A DNA stretch of 54,422 nucleotides, from positions 482,088 through 536,509 of the forward strand of contig JADGDS010000002.1 in the NCBI GenBank assembly GCA_016744775.1, given 5' to 3'. This document shows positions 25,567 through 34,457 of the stretch, piece by piece; position 1 is the first letter of the stretch; every line of letters begins with the position of its first letter. The notes below the pieces were generated by a model. The model saw nothing but the letters and a program-made list of their open reading frames with translations, ran no database searches and had not been told where the DNA came from. The translations under genes and the position numbers were made by a program. The stretch is from Candidatus Marithrix sp. (lineage in GTDB: Bacteria; Pseudomonadota; Gammaproteobacteria; Beggiatoales; Beggiatoaceae).

Positions 25567-28500
25567 TTAACGCTGTGGCTCCTGAAAGTTAGTACGAGCA
25601 CTATCAATAATTATAATATTCAAGTTGGTAGATGCTTTTTCCATTGTTGTCAACACATCATTTAAGCTAATGGTATGATCTTTTAAATCTTTTTTATTTT
25701 TTATAATGTTATTTTCAATAGGAATAAGGTAATTCTTCCCTTCAGATTGTGTTCCATGTCCAGAATAGTAAAATAGTCCAACATTTTCTTCACTACCACC
25801 AGCTTCACGTAGCTTTTGTCTAAAATTTTCAATAGCCTTTTCCATAGCTTGTTGATTGAGATCTTTTAAGAACATTACCTCAAATCCTAAATCTTTCTTA
25901 AGAACATCACTTATATCTTGTACGTCATTAACTGGATTTTTAAGTTTTTGTGATTGGTAATCAAAATTACCAATCACTAATGCTATTTTTCTACTATTTT
26001 CTTTTTTTTCATATAAATCAAAGTTTTCTTTTAGAGAACTTATATAAGAAGGAATTTGTCTATTATTGGTTTCTTTAGATACTGATTGGCTTACCCTCAT
26101 AAATATATCGTCAATATGTCTTGTAGTTTTTTGACGAAGGGCTTTTAATAAATGTTTAGTATAAAGGCTATGATTTCCTTCACCATCAATGGCTAGTTTA
26201 CCGGGTGAAGTTGCAAAAGCAATCACTGTATTACTATTTTCTGCAAACACAGACAATGGACAACCATGTATATCAACACCCTTAGAGATTTGCAATGGTG
26301 TGTTTTGCGGACAATCATCACGATAGTCAGGCACCTTATCAATATCACTATCTATCGGGCAACCTTTTTGAGGACCAATTTTATAAACACCTTTCGCAAT
26401 TTCCTCTAAGGTATTATCAATACAGTTATCTTGGTTATCAGCTATAGTGTCATTATCTTTATCTTTTATCGGAGTTGGCGATATTCTAATTATTGACTGT
26501 CTGTCAGCACGCGGTATGACTCTAGGGAATTGCGTATTATTTGTATGATTGCGGACTTTTTCTCGTAAAAAGTTTTCTAATTCATTACCTTCTAAATATC
26601 CATTTTTATTGGAATCGGCTTGTCCACTTAATGCTTGGGCAAAATACCAGCTTAAAGCACCATGGAATTTGTTGTTTATTCTGAATTCTTGAATTATTAA
26701 TGAATCATGATCTACTGCACTAAGAATAACAATATTATTAGTATGTGATTCACTATAGTGACCTTCCAATACTTGTATTTCACTATATATACTATCCATG
26801 CTTCCAAAATGACTAGCATCTACAACAAACAAAATTTTGTAAGCCGCAGCTTTATGAAACAACTCATAAATTTCGTCATCAGTTATTTTGCCTTGAAAAG
26901 GCGATTTAGGATTAAAATCATGGAAAATCAAAACTTCATCTTTATTGTCTTTTTCGTCTAAAGGCTCTGCGTCTGATATTTGTGTGCTATCTCCAGAAAA
27001 TGTAACTATCAAAGTATCCCCTGGTTTAGCTTGTTTAAGCATGTCTTTCCAAGCCCTAACAAAATTAGCACGAGTGGCGTTGGCATCCAATAATACTCTG
27101 TTATCAGGTAGTGCGACTGAAATACTCCGCAAAGCATCTCGTAATAAACTAGCATCATTTACTGCTCCCCTTATATTGTTTATTTTACCTAATGCATATT
27201 GGTTGATACCCACAACTAAAGCATGTTGGTCATATTGGGGCTTTTTTGGAACAAAATCCGGCACCGGCACTAACAAACTCACAACAATAACCGTCACTAT
27301 GGTTTTCATTGGCATTTTTGGATATCGAAATAGATTATTTGAAATCTTAACTGCCAATTTACCCGGCATAAACGACAAAAAAACATAATCACGCAAAGGA
27401 TTTTTATATATCGGAAACCATTTAGATAATAATTTTTCCCCTAACTTTGATAATCGCGCTTTTTCTTCATGTGCAATTTCCATACTAAAATCAGATATAG
27501 GTTTGTCTGATGCCTTCGCCCAAAGAACATACAATTCAGCGCGTATTGCCTTTTCCTGTTCCTGAGATAAATCATCCACAAGCCGCCTACGCAACCAATC
27601 AGGCATATACCCATAACGAAACCAAGGTAAATGCGCTAGTTTGGCAAAGCGTTCTTCATTCAGCAATTTAAGTTGATAACCTAAATAAACTGTTAGTTGC
27701 CAACGTATTTCTGGATAGACAGCGCAGGCACTGAACCAGTAATAAGCATCTTTTCCTAAAAAATTATGGATTTGTTTTAGTAATTCTGTGACTTTAGCGC
27801 GATCAGGGGGATGGCGTTCTAACCACCATTGAGATAAATCATTGAAATAGGTAGGAAATGCGGTAAAATTAGTATTTTTTGAATTGGGGATGTCAGGTTG
27901 CCATTGTTCTGCCTTAATAAGTTCTGCCAGTGTTGTTAAGCCATTTTCATTCGCTGGCATGACCAGAAAGTTCGCCTCTTGTAATAATTTTTCTTGATGC
28001 CCCCATTGTTCAGGTTGTTCTAATGTAAAAAAAGTTTTTTGTGTCCATACCGAAAATTGCTCAATCCAAGGCACAATGTCACCAGTAATCGGATCAATAA
28101 AGCCTTTGCCATCTGAAAATATCAGTAACCGATGGGTAGGATAATGATCACTAAGTTCTGTTAGCAATAATGGTGGAAGTTCATTGTTTTCTGGATAACA
28201 GTGGCGTGGATCACCATCAAAATAATAACGAGTAATAAATACGCCTTGAGCAATTAACTGATTGACTAAAACATCAATTAAATGAGTATAATGATCCTTA
28301 AAAGTGGTTCTATCTATTAAGACTAAATACTCTGGAATAGTTTTAGTTATGCCCGTCACCGGTGTAAACCAACCACCTGCTTTAATTGTGTGTTTTATAG
28401 TGGCTTTTAAATCAAGTAAATCAGTTGTAATCGGTGTATGTTTACGTAACTGTTGGGCAACTTGCGTTAAACCCACAGATTGAAAAATGCCTTCATTGAT

Positions 28501-29211
28501 ATCCTTGGCAAAAAATTGTTTTATATTTGGTATTTGTGAGAGGCTTTTCCTAGTTAAATAGGCTGGTGTTTTGTATCGCTGCCATAAATACCATAGTAAT
28601 CCGCCAAATACTAGCAAGAATAATATAACCGATACCGACCATGTTAAATTTTTATTAGGTTTAGTTATATTATCTATATTATCTGTAGATTTTATTTCCT
28701 CAAATGGTAAATTTGTATTTGGTGCCGTAGATATTGTTGATGGTGAACCTTCGGAATCTATTGGAGTAGTTGTGGTTATTTGTTCTGATGGTGAATTGTC
28801 AATTGGTTTTTCAAAATCATAAATAAAAACAAACAATGAGATCAATGCAATCAATGCGAAAATAATAAACCATTTAAAATTTTTAACAACTTGCTTTATA
28901 TGTTTCCATACTGATTGTAATATAAATATTTGTTGTTGTTTTTGATCATCTTTTACATTTTCAACTCTATTCACCCAATCATCAAAATGCCGATTAAAAT
29001 CTTCTTGTTCTTTGGGCGAGTGACACAGTATCGGCATTAACAGTGTTTTCAGAGGTGGTAATGTTTCTGGAAGTTTACCTTGCGCTGCTAATGCCACTAT
29101 CAAATCTTGGGCAACAAAAAATTCTGTCGTGATAATGTCATAGCCAGCTAAACGTAAGCTTTCTATAAAAAGCGCGAGTTCTCCATTATCCAAAATCTCG
29201 ATGGTTTTCAT
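25567..29211 (-). CDS. Membrane protein with vWA-like domain, two inactive caspase-like regions and type-3 repeats
   Basis: 1214 residues. N-terminal cytoplasmic domain (1-85); TM segments about 114-131 and 190-210; a vWA-like domain (about 294-440: EYLVLIDRTTFKDHY, RLLIFSDGKGFIDP); a helical module with FSACAVYPEIRWQLTVYLG and LAHLPWFRYGYMPDWLRR (about 490-545); a hydrophobic segment 635-650; a first caspase-like region about 660-900 with FSGDSTQ and VVDASHFGS where His and Cys are expected; two thrombospondin type-3-like calcium repeats (about 916-985); a p10-like piece (about 992-1067); then a p20-like piece (1073-1214) with the His in FYYSGHGTQ but IIIIDSARTNF where LDACR is expected. Coupled to the MoxR gene (ATGA overlap). 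Probably an adaptor or regulator rather than an active protease. Confidence 0.8.
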   Translation of the reverse strand: MKTIEILDNGELALFIESLRLAGYDIITTEFFVAQDLIVALAAQGKLPETLPPLKTLLMPILCHSPKEQEDFNRHFDDWVNRVENVKDDQKQQQIFILQSVWKHIKQVVKNFKWFIIFALIALISLFVFIYDFEKPIDNSPSEQITTTTPIDSEGSPSTISTAPNTNLPFEEIKSTDNIDNITKPNKNLTWSVSVILFLLVFGGLLWYLWQRYKTPAYLTRKSLSQIPNIKQFFAKDINEGIFQSVGLTQVAQQLRKHTPITTDLLDLKATIKHTIKAGGWFTPVTGITKTIPEYLVLIDRTTFKDHYTHLIDVLVNQLIAQGVFITRYYFDGDPRHCYPENNELPPLLLTELSDHYPTHRLLIFSDGKGFIDPITGDIVPWIEQFSVWTQKTFFTLEQPEQWGHQEKLLQEANFLVMPANENGLTTLAELIKAEQWQPDIPNSKNTNFTAFPTYFNDLSQWWLERHPPDRAKVTELLKQIHNFLGKDAYYWFSACAVYPEIRWQLTVYLGYQLKLLNEERFAKLAHLPWFRYGYMPDWLRRRLVDDLSQEQEKAIRAELYVLWAKASDKPISDFSMEIAHEEKARLSKLGEKLLSKWFPIYKNPLRDYVFLSFMPGKLAVKISNNLFRYPKMPMKTIVTVIVVSLLVPVPDFVPKKPQYDQHALVVGINQYALGKINNIRGAVNDASLLRDALRSISVALPDNRVLLDANATRANFVRAWKDMLKQAKPGDTLIVTFSGDSTQISDAEPLDEKDNKDEVLIFHDFNPKSPFQGKITDDEIYELFHKAAAYKILFVVDASHFGSMDSIYSEIQVLEGHYSESHTNNIVILSAVDHDSLIIQEFRINNKFHGALSWYFAQALSGQADSNKNGYLEGNELENFLREKVRNHTNNTQFPRVIPRADRQSIIRISPTPIKDKDNDTIADNQDNCIDNTLEEIAKGVYKIGPQKGCPIDSDIDKVPDYRDDCPQNTPLQISKGVDIHGCPLSVFAENSNTVIAFATSPGKLAIDGEGNHSLYTKHLLKALRQKTTRHIDDIFMRVSQSVSKETNNRQIPSYISSLKENFDLYEKKENSRKIALVIGNFDYQSQKLKNPVNDVQDISDVLKKDLGFEVMFLKDLNQQAMEKAIENFRQKLREAGGSEENVGLFYYSGHGTQSEGKNYLIPIENNIIKNKKDLKDHTISLNDVLTTMEKASTNLNIIIIDSARTNFQEPQR

Positions 29212-30221
29212 GATTTATTTTTATTCTGAATCCAGTCTTTGAAAATCTCTTTGGCAATTTCTTGATCATCAGTATTGGTGACTAAAGTACTTAATGTTCG
29301 AGCTAAATCATTAGGATATTGATATTTGCTGTCATTGCGCCCTTTAAACATTTGGTGCAATGTCATTAACCAATTTAAGAATTTTGCTGTAGCTGGTTTT
29401 TCTTTCAATTGATTTCGCAATTCAATGAATAAATCTAAGGCATCTTCTAAAAATTCACTGCTATTTTTGGCAATTTGCCCCAAGCGTTTTTCGACAATTT
29501 GAGATAAGACATCCTTTTCTGGAAAAGGAATATTATAATAAACACAGCGGCGCAAAAAGGCTGCGGGTAAATGTTTTTCTGAGTTACTGGTAAGTATTAA
29601 TATCGGTTTAAATTGCTCATCCGCCACGCCAATTTCATCATCAATGCCCAATTCAGGCACTCGAAAATGTTTATCTTCAACTTCATTTAAAATATCGTTA
29701 GGAAAATCACGCGGAGCTTTGTCAATTTCATCAATCAATACCACAGAGCGTTGTGGTTTACCGGGATGTTTAAAACCAGAGGGTAAAAATTTCTTAACTT
29801 TTTCCAATTCATTTGCCAGTATAATCGCTTTACCTAATGCTGTATATTGTAAATAATCTATAGCATTTGGCGTATCTAGGTTACAAGATTTTGAAACTTG
29901 TGCAGCGTGAAAATGCCGCAGCGCATCATAAATATAAAACAAATCTTGTGCCTTATGATCAGATTTGGTTTCAAATTTAAACAGTGGTAAACCAAATTGC
30001 CATGCAACATGATAAGCAAGATGCGTCTTACCAGTGCCCGGCTCACCGGTTAATAATAATGGTTGCCCCAATAATAAAGCCACATTGACAGCATCAACTA
30101 AGCCATCATCTGGCATATAAGTTTCTGGAGATATTTCGCTAGTAGGGCGCGATGGTGGTAACTCAATCGGTTTACTAGGGGCAGGTTGTTGTAATATTTT
30201 TTTATAGAATGGAAAATCCAT
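29208..30221 (-). CDS. MoxR-type AAA+ ATPase
   Basis: 337 residues. Walker A LLLTGEPGTGKTHLAYHVAW (about 56-75), Walker B VVLIDEIDKAPRDFPNDIL, sensor 1 ILTSNSEKHLP and the arginine-finger region FLRRCVYYNIPFP. The layout fits MoxR AAA+ proteins, which work with a vWA-domain partner as chaperone-like switches. Its stop overlaps the start of the vWA/caspase-like gene, making these two the MoxR-vWA pair of the cluster. A fairly long Pro-rich N terminus (residues 12-28) precedes the ATPase. Confidence 0.9.
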   Translation of the reverse strand: MDFPFYKKILQQPAPSKPIELPPSRPTSEISPETYMPDDGLVDAVNVALLLGQPLLLTGEPGTGKTHLAYHVAWQFGLPLFKFETKSDHKAQDLFYIYDALRHFHAAQVSKSCNLDTPNAIDYLQYTALGKAIILANELEKVKKFLPSGFKHPGKPQRSVVLIDEIDKAPRDFPNDILNEVEDKHFRVPELGIDDEIGVADEQFKPILILTSNSEKHLPAAFLRRCVYYNIPFPEKDVLSQIVEKRLGQIAKNSSEFLEDALDLFIELRNQLKEKPATAKFLNWLMTLHQMFKGRNDSKYQYPNDLARTLSTLVTNTDDQEIAKEIFKDWIQNKNKS

Positions 30222-30234
30222 GATTGATAAATCT

Positions 30235-31308
30235 TTAATTGTTTGGATTGGTTAATAAATTTTCTAATTCACGCGCTAATTCTTCCATTGGAATAGCATC
30301 TCTATTTTGGTAAAGTGCTTTAACCTTATGTTCCAAAGTATAAGTATCATTACAAAACATTCTTATTTGATCTTCATAATTTCTTATCCAGTTACAAGCC
30401 TGTACTCTTTTAACACTCTCAAGCTTTGGTAATATATTAGCAAGGACTTTTTCACTCTTATTCCAGTTTTCAAATTGATCCGCTATTGCCGAATTAGTTG
30501 TCTTTCTAGTTTTTTTCCAGCGAAGCCAATTAATTACTGAAAAAATATTTTTCCTTTCATAACTAAAGGATACAAAAACCAAAAATAATTTATGTTTAGC
30601 ATAAACATTTTTTGGCCAATCTGCCCAAAACTCAATAAAACCATCAATAATAGTTTTCTTATCATCTTGCCAATCTTGCAAATCTTTAGTTAGCAGACGA
30701 GCATGAATAATAATAGGACGTTGTTCCTTAGCAAGTTTCTGAGCAATAGCCTGTTTTTCAGGCTTTGCATTGATCTTATTTTCTAAAAATTCCAGTATTT
30801 CTTGATGCAATTGATCAACAGTGTTTAATTCCTCAATTAAAAGCTCAATTTCAAATAGCCCATTACAAAAATATTCAGAAAAAGCCTTATCATTCAGCAA
30901 AAAATCTGCCAACAAACATTTGATAAAATTACCATATTGGTTTTCATCACCATGTATTAAGCAAAGCAAGGGACGTTGTTTTTTATCAGGATACTGCGCC
31001 CGATAAGTATTTATTAGTTCTTTTAATTTATTTTTTTGTGGTTTGCGATTAGGTAAATAGAATAGTAAAGGAATAGACTTTGCGTTATCAAAAATTGAGA
31101 ATAAATCCTCACGCTTGAGAAATTTTAAACCTTCAGGTAATTCTTGAAGCCGATTTCTATTTGCCAGCCACTCCCAAATAGCTTGGCATTCGCGCCCCTT
31201 TTCAAATTGTTGGCGTTGATCTGATGGAATATCAAAATAATCGGCTAAATCTTGCCAATCATTTCCTAATCGACGGCAAAAATCTATTTTGTTTTTACCC
31301 GAATACAT
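30235..31308 (-). CDS. EAD (death-like) domain fused to inactive-STAND-like region
   Basis: 357 residues. Residues 3-73 are a helical death-like effector-associated domain, KIDFCRRLGNDWQDLADYF...GRECQAIWEWLANRNRL, closely matching residues 717-787 of the CHAT protein encoded just upstream. The rest looks like a degenerate NTPase of the inactive-STAND type: RPLLCLIHGDENQYGNF stands where a P-loop would be but has no GxxGxGK, and IIIHARLL and KLFLVFVSF give later strands. Proposed role: sensor or adaptor recruiting the CHAT effector by EAD-EAD pairing. 13 nt to the MoxR gene. Confidence 0.72.
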   Translation of the reverse strand: MYSGKNKIDFCRRLGNDWQDLADYFDIPSDQRQQFEKGRECQAIWEWLANRNRLQELPEGLKFLKREDLFSIFDNAKSIPLLFYLPNRKPQKNKLKELINTYRAQYPDKKQRPLLCLIHGDENQYGNFIKCLLADFLLNDKAFSEYFCNGLFEIELLIEELNTVDQLHQEILEFLENKINAKPEKQAIAQKLAKEQRPIIIHARLLTKDLQDWQDDKKTIIDGFIEFWADWPKNVYAKHKLFLVFVSFSYERKNIFSVINWLRWKKTRKTTNSAIADQFENWNKSEKVLANILPKLESVKRVQACNWIRNYEDQIRMFCNDTYTLEHKVKALYQNRDAIPMEELARELENLLTNPNN

Positions 31309-31323
31309 TATATAACATAACCT

Positions 31324-33696
31324 TTATTTCTCTGTGATCAACAGCTCAACTAAATCTTGGCGATCCAAATCCTCCAGAGCCTCTTTGAGAGTATGTAATT
31401 TTTTTCGCTCTTCTAACCATTCCCAAATTGCTTGACATTCACGCCCTTGCTGAAATTGGCGACGGCGATGATATGGAATTTTAAGGTAATCGGCTAAATC
31501 TTGCCAATCCTCGCCAAGCCGTCGGCATAATTTAATTTTAGTTTTACCGGATACCACTAATGATGTATCCTGATCATTTGATGTTGTTATTTCAGATTGT
31601 TGCATAATAATATCACAATATTGATCAAATTCTGTCTGAATGACACCCCGCCACTCGGCTTTTTCATCTAAACAACTACGTAAAAAATCACCAAAAGCAG
31701 ACTGTAAAAGCACATCAGGAGAAAGGCGCAACAATCTCCAATCAAACATTTTTTCTAAGACTTTTTCCCAATTATCAAAAGCTAAATGCGCTAAAACTGC
31801 GTGTTGCCGTAGTCGTTGGCTATATTCTGATAAGGTATTAATATCGATAGCAAACTTTAACGGTGCTAAACATAATAGCAAGCCTTGTTCATCAGATGTT
31901 AGCTTGTTATAAATATATTTTATAATAGCACGTAAAATACTTTGTTGTTTTTCCTCACCTTGGATATCGGTTCTTGTCATTTCTGCTTCTAAGGCGGATA
32001 ACAGCGCGGTTTCATTTTCCAATGTTGCCTGTATCGCAATTTTCAATAACAATGGATTGTTTTCTAATTGTAAATATGAAATGTTATGACGCTTGAGCCT
32101 ACTTTTAATTAAAATATTGGCTGAGGTATTATCAATACCAGTGAGTTCATATACGCTATCCAACCATTTTTTTTGTTGAGAACCTAATAATATTAATGAC
32201 TTGCCATTTTGTAAACGCATTAAAAACTCATGTAGGGCAGTTTGTTCTGATTTATTGATACATTCTAGCGCGTCAAAAATTAGTAAGTGTCGTTCCTTAA
32301 TTAAGCTATTAACTATTGTACTTTGTTCTTCTGCTAAATTTAATGCTTGAGCAATGGTTGTTAAGACTTGTTCCTGTGTCCAAAGTTCTTCATCATAACC
32401 GAAATAAAATACCTTAGCTACATCATAAGTATTTTGCCACCACCAAGCTAAATGTTTGACTAAAGTTGTTTTGCCTATACCAGTGCCACCGCGTATTAAT
32501 AAAATATTGCGTTGATATATTTTAGTTTCGATTTCTAATATATCTAAGTCTCGCCCAACAATCTGAGGATTAGGATAAAAATCACGCGCATCATAAGCCT
32601 CGCGTTGTTTTTGTTCTTCTGGCAGGAAATCACGTAGTGGTAAAGCAGTCGGAGTATTTTGATAAACTACCGGTATGATCCATTCTTCTAATTCAAGCGG
32701 CTCATTATAAGCATTGCGTCTTTCTTTATTATTGTAGAGGGAATTTCGTGCATAACGGATAGCAGTGGCAATGTCAGGTTCACCAAATAAATGTTTATAC
32801 AAGGTTTTCATAAAAAAAGTGGCAGCCGTAACTGTCACCGTATAACGCATGGCTAATACCAACGGCATCCCCGCTTCCATAAATTTTCCACTCAAACTGG
32901 TTTCGCTGATACCCACTTGTTTACCCGATTCACAGGCGTTGAGGATTGTTATCGGTATCTGATGTTGGACTAGTAATTGCGCTAATTGACTGGCTTCGAC
33001 TTCAGAACTTTCCAGAAATACAACGCTTTTATCACCCTGCAAGGCACCATGTACATCCAGATGGATAATGTGATAATAGCCCTTACATGTACTTAGATGA
33101 TCTTGGAGAGCGCGAATTGTGCATGGTCGCAAAATATTAATATTCACGCGCAACTTTTCTTGGCGTAAACTTTCGACTAAAGGGCGCGATATGGCACGAT
33201 AGTTAATATCATTTTCCCGATGGGGGCGGGCTGTGACAATCAGTAAATTAATAATAGGTGCTTTATGAAGTTCTACCTTAGTTTCTGAAGTGTACTGACG
33301 AATTATAGGTACATCTAAAGCTAGTGGTTGCGAATCATCAGGATCATATAAAGTTTCCCAAGGCAAACTATGAAATAAAGGATCACCTATAATCTTAATG
33401 CAGTGAATGCCAGTCTGTTTTTCTCGATCATAACGCCGCAATGCTTTATCACAAAATACCTGCTCAAATAGCTGTTTACCACATTTTGTAATACTGCACG
33501 CAACTGATTTTGCCCTATCTAAATCTTCATCAGGATCATAGTATTCCTTAAAATACCAATCTAAATCAGCTAATTGCTTACTAGAACAAGGATTAGTAAT
33601 CCTACACTGAAACTCGTCATGATTAAAACTGACGATTGCTTGGTAATTATTTTGATCATCCTTATCTTGTTCGCGGATGGTAATAGTTGTCATCAT
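31324..33696 (-). CDS. CHAT protease - STAND NTPase - EAD protein
   Basis: 790 residues. N-terminal CHAT (caspase-HetF-associated) domain with catalytic His216 in IIHLDVHGA and Cys255 in ILNACESGKQ, both present. A STAND/NB-ARC-like NTPase follows: GRDLDILEIETKI linker, P-loop IRGGTGIGKTTLVKHL (Lys409), Walker B LLIFDALECI (Asp475), then helical and winged-helix-like regions. The C terminus (717-787) is a death-like EAD, KIKLCRRLGEDWQDLADYL...GRECQAIWEWLEERKKL. This is the only member of the cluster with an intact cysteine-protease dyad, so the likely effector. Start at 33696 or the next ATG, 33693. A repeat element separates it from the upstream small gene. Confidence 0.85.
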   Translation of the reverse strand: MMTTITIREQDKDDQNNYQAIVSFNHDEFQCRITNPCSSKQLADLDWYFKEYYDPDEDLDRAKSVACSITKCGKQLFEQVFCDKALRRYDREKQTGIHCIKIIGDPLFHSLPWETLYDPDDSQPLALDVPIIRQYTSETKVELHKAPIINLLIVTARPHRENDINYRAISRPLVESLRQEKLRVNINILRPCTIRALQDHLSTCKGYYHIIHLDVHGALQGDKSVVFLESSEVEASQLAQLLVQHQIPITILNACESGKQVGISETSLSGKFMEAGMPLVLAMRYTVTVTAATFFMKTLYKHLFGEPDIATAIRYARNSLYNNKERRNAYNEPLELEEWIIPVVYQNTPTALPLRDFLPEEQKQREAYDARDFYPNPQIVGRDLDILEIETKIYQRNILLIRGGTGIGKTTLVKHLAWWWQNTYDVAKVFYFGYDEELWTQEQVLTTIAQALNLAEEQSTIVNSLIKERHLLIFDALECINKSEQTALHEFLMRLQNGKSLILLGSQQKKWLDSVYELTGIDNTSANILIKSRLKRHNISYLQLENNPLLLKIAIQATLENETALLSALEAEMTRTDIQGEEKQQSILRAIIKYIYNKLTSDEQGLLLCLAPLKFAIDINTLSEYSQRLRQHAVLAHLAFDNWEKVLEKMFDWRLLRLSPDVLLQSAFGDFLRSCLDEKAEWRGVIQTEFDQYCDIIMQQSEITTSNDQDTSLVVSGKTKIKLCRRLGEDWQDLADYLKIPYHRRRQFQQGRECQAIWEWLEERKKLHTLKEALEDLDRQDLVELLITEK

Positions 33697-33728
33697 ATCG
33701 TATTGCAGTCACAAGAATTAAGAACTGA

Positions 33729-33870
33729 TGTTACGCAGATAATACAAGCCCCCCCATACAAAGTCACCGAGCGCAGCCCCCCAACCCCCTAAAGGGGGAG
33801 CTACACAGTGCCTGCAATGAACGATTCTCCCCCTTTAGGGGGTTGGGGGGCTTATTCTTTATGCGTAACA
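33729..33870. mobile_element. MITE-like element, AGCCCCCCAACCCCC family, copy 2
   Basis: Inner arms 33775-33800 and 33827-33852 are perfect complements. The outer ends carry TGTTACGCA (33729-33737) and TGCGTAACA (33862-33870). A 14-bp direct repeat ACAAGAATTAAGAA occurs at 33711-33724 and 33868-33881, close to the ends, as if produced by insertion. The centre shares GTTCATTGCA (inverted) with the copy at 3657-3732. No coding capacity. It sits inside the conflict cluster, between its first and second genes. Confidence 0.65.
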
Positions 33871-33889
33871 AGAATTAAGAATAAAACTT

Positions 33890-34246
33890 TTATTCTGACG
33901 GTGGGGTATCGTCTTTTTTGGGCAATACTTTTATTATTGTACTACCATCTTCTTGTATAACTTTTTTGCATTGGAGCGATTGTTCCTGTTTATCTGCAAA
34001 TTTATTTTTGATAAATTCATCCAATCTATTTGATACAATGTTTGTCGTAATGGTGACACCAATATTAACAACTGTAATTAATATTACAATACTCTTTGAT
34101 GGTTTGTCACCAAATTGCGTTCTAGTCTGTTGACTCAATTGAGCCTCAGCAATCTCACGACATTCTGCTGTATCATTCCATACAGCAATAAATTCAGCAG
34201 GATCAATATCAAGTTTTGGAGAAAAAACTACTTTTATTTCATTCAT
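33890..34246 (-). CDS. Small single-pass membrane protein at the head of the conflict cluster
   Basis: 118 residues from the ATG at 34246 (AAAGGA about ten nt upstream; a TTG at 34255 would abut that site). N-terminal NEIKVVFSPKLDIDPAEFIAVWNDTAECREIA looks like a small soluble alpha/beta unit, followed by one hydrophobic segment (about 54-73, SIVILITVVNIGVTITTNIV) and a polar, charged tail (KVIQEDGSTIIKVLPKKDD). I do not recognise a named family. Orientation and position make it the first gene of the CHAT-MoxR cluster, perhaps a membrane anchor or sensor. Confidence 0.65.
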   Translation of the reverse strand: MNEIKVVFSPKLDIDPAEFIAVWNDTAECREIAEAQLSQQTRTQFGDKPSKSIVILITVVNIGVTITTNIVSNRLDEFIKNKFADKQEQSLQCKKVIQEDGSTIIKVLPKKDDTPPSE

Positions 34247-34420
34247 GAGTATCAATTCCTTTGTTAAAATTACATATATTATATATTATAATTTTTATGG
34301 TTTCAAGAAATTAAAGCAAAGCTGCGCTTTGAACTCCTGAATATTTATGGTGGCATCAGGATATCAATACAGCTCTATGAAAATTAATATGTAATGTATT
34401 GGTTTTTTAATTTTGAATTT

Positions 34421-34444
34421 CCCCCTTTAGGGGGCTAGGGGGCT
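34421..34444. repeat. Half copy of the AGCCCCCCAGCCCCC repeat
   Basis: CCCCCTTTAGGGGGCTAGGGGGCT, split here as CCCCCTTTAGGGGG + CTAGGGGGCT, matches one arm of the elements at 3657-3732 and 33729-33870 but has no second arm. It lies just after the ntrX stop, in the gap 34247-34457. Confidence 0.7.
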
Positions 34445-34457
34445 AAAGAGGAAAATC

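Noticed and set aside
25567..25995. Active metacaspase-type protease at the end of the 1214-residue protein
   Set aside because: The catalytic Cys position reads Ser (IIDSAR) and the C-terminal p10 part does not follow, so protease activity cannot be supported.
26945..27388. 147-codon plus-strand open frame
   Set aside because: Antisense to the vWA/caspase-like gene, whose frame shows clear domains; no start signal or family pattern.
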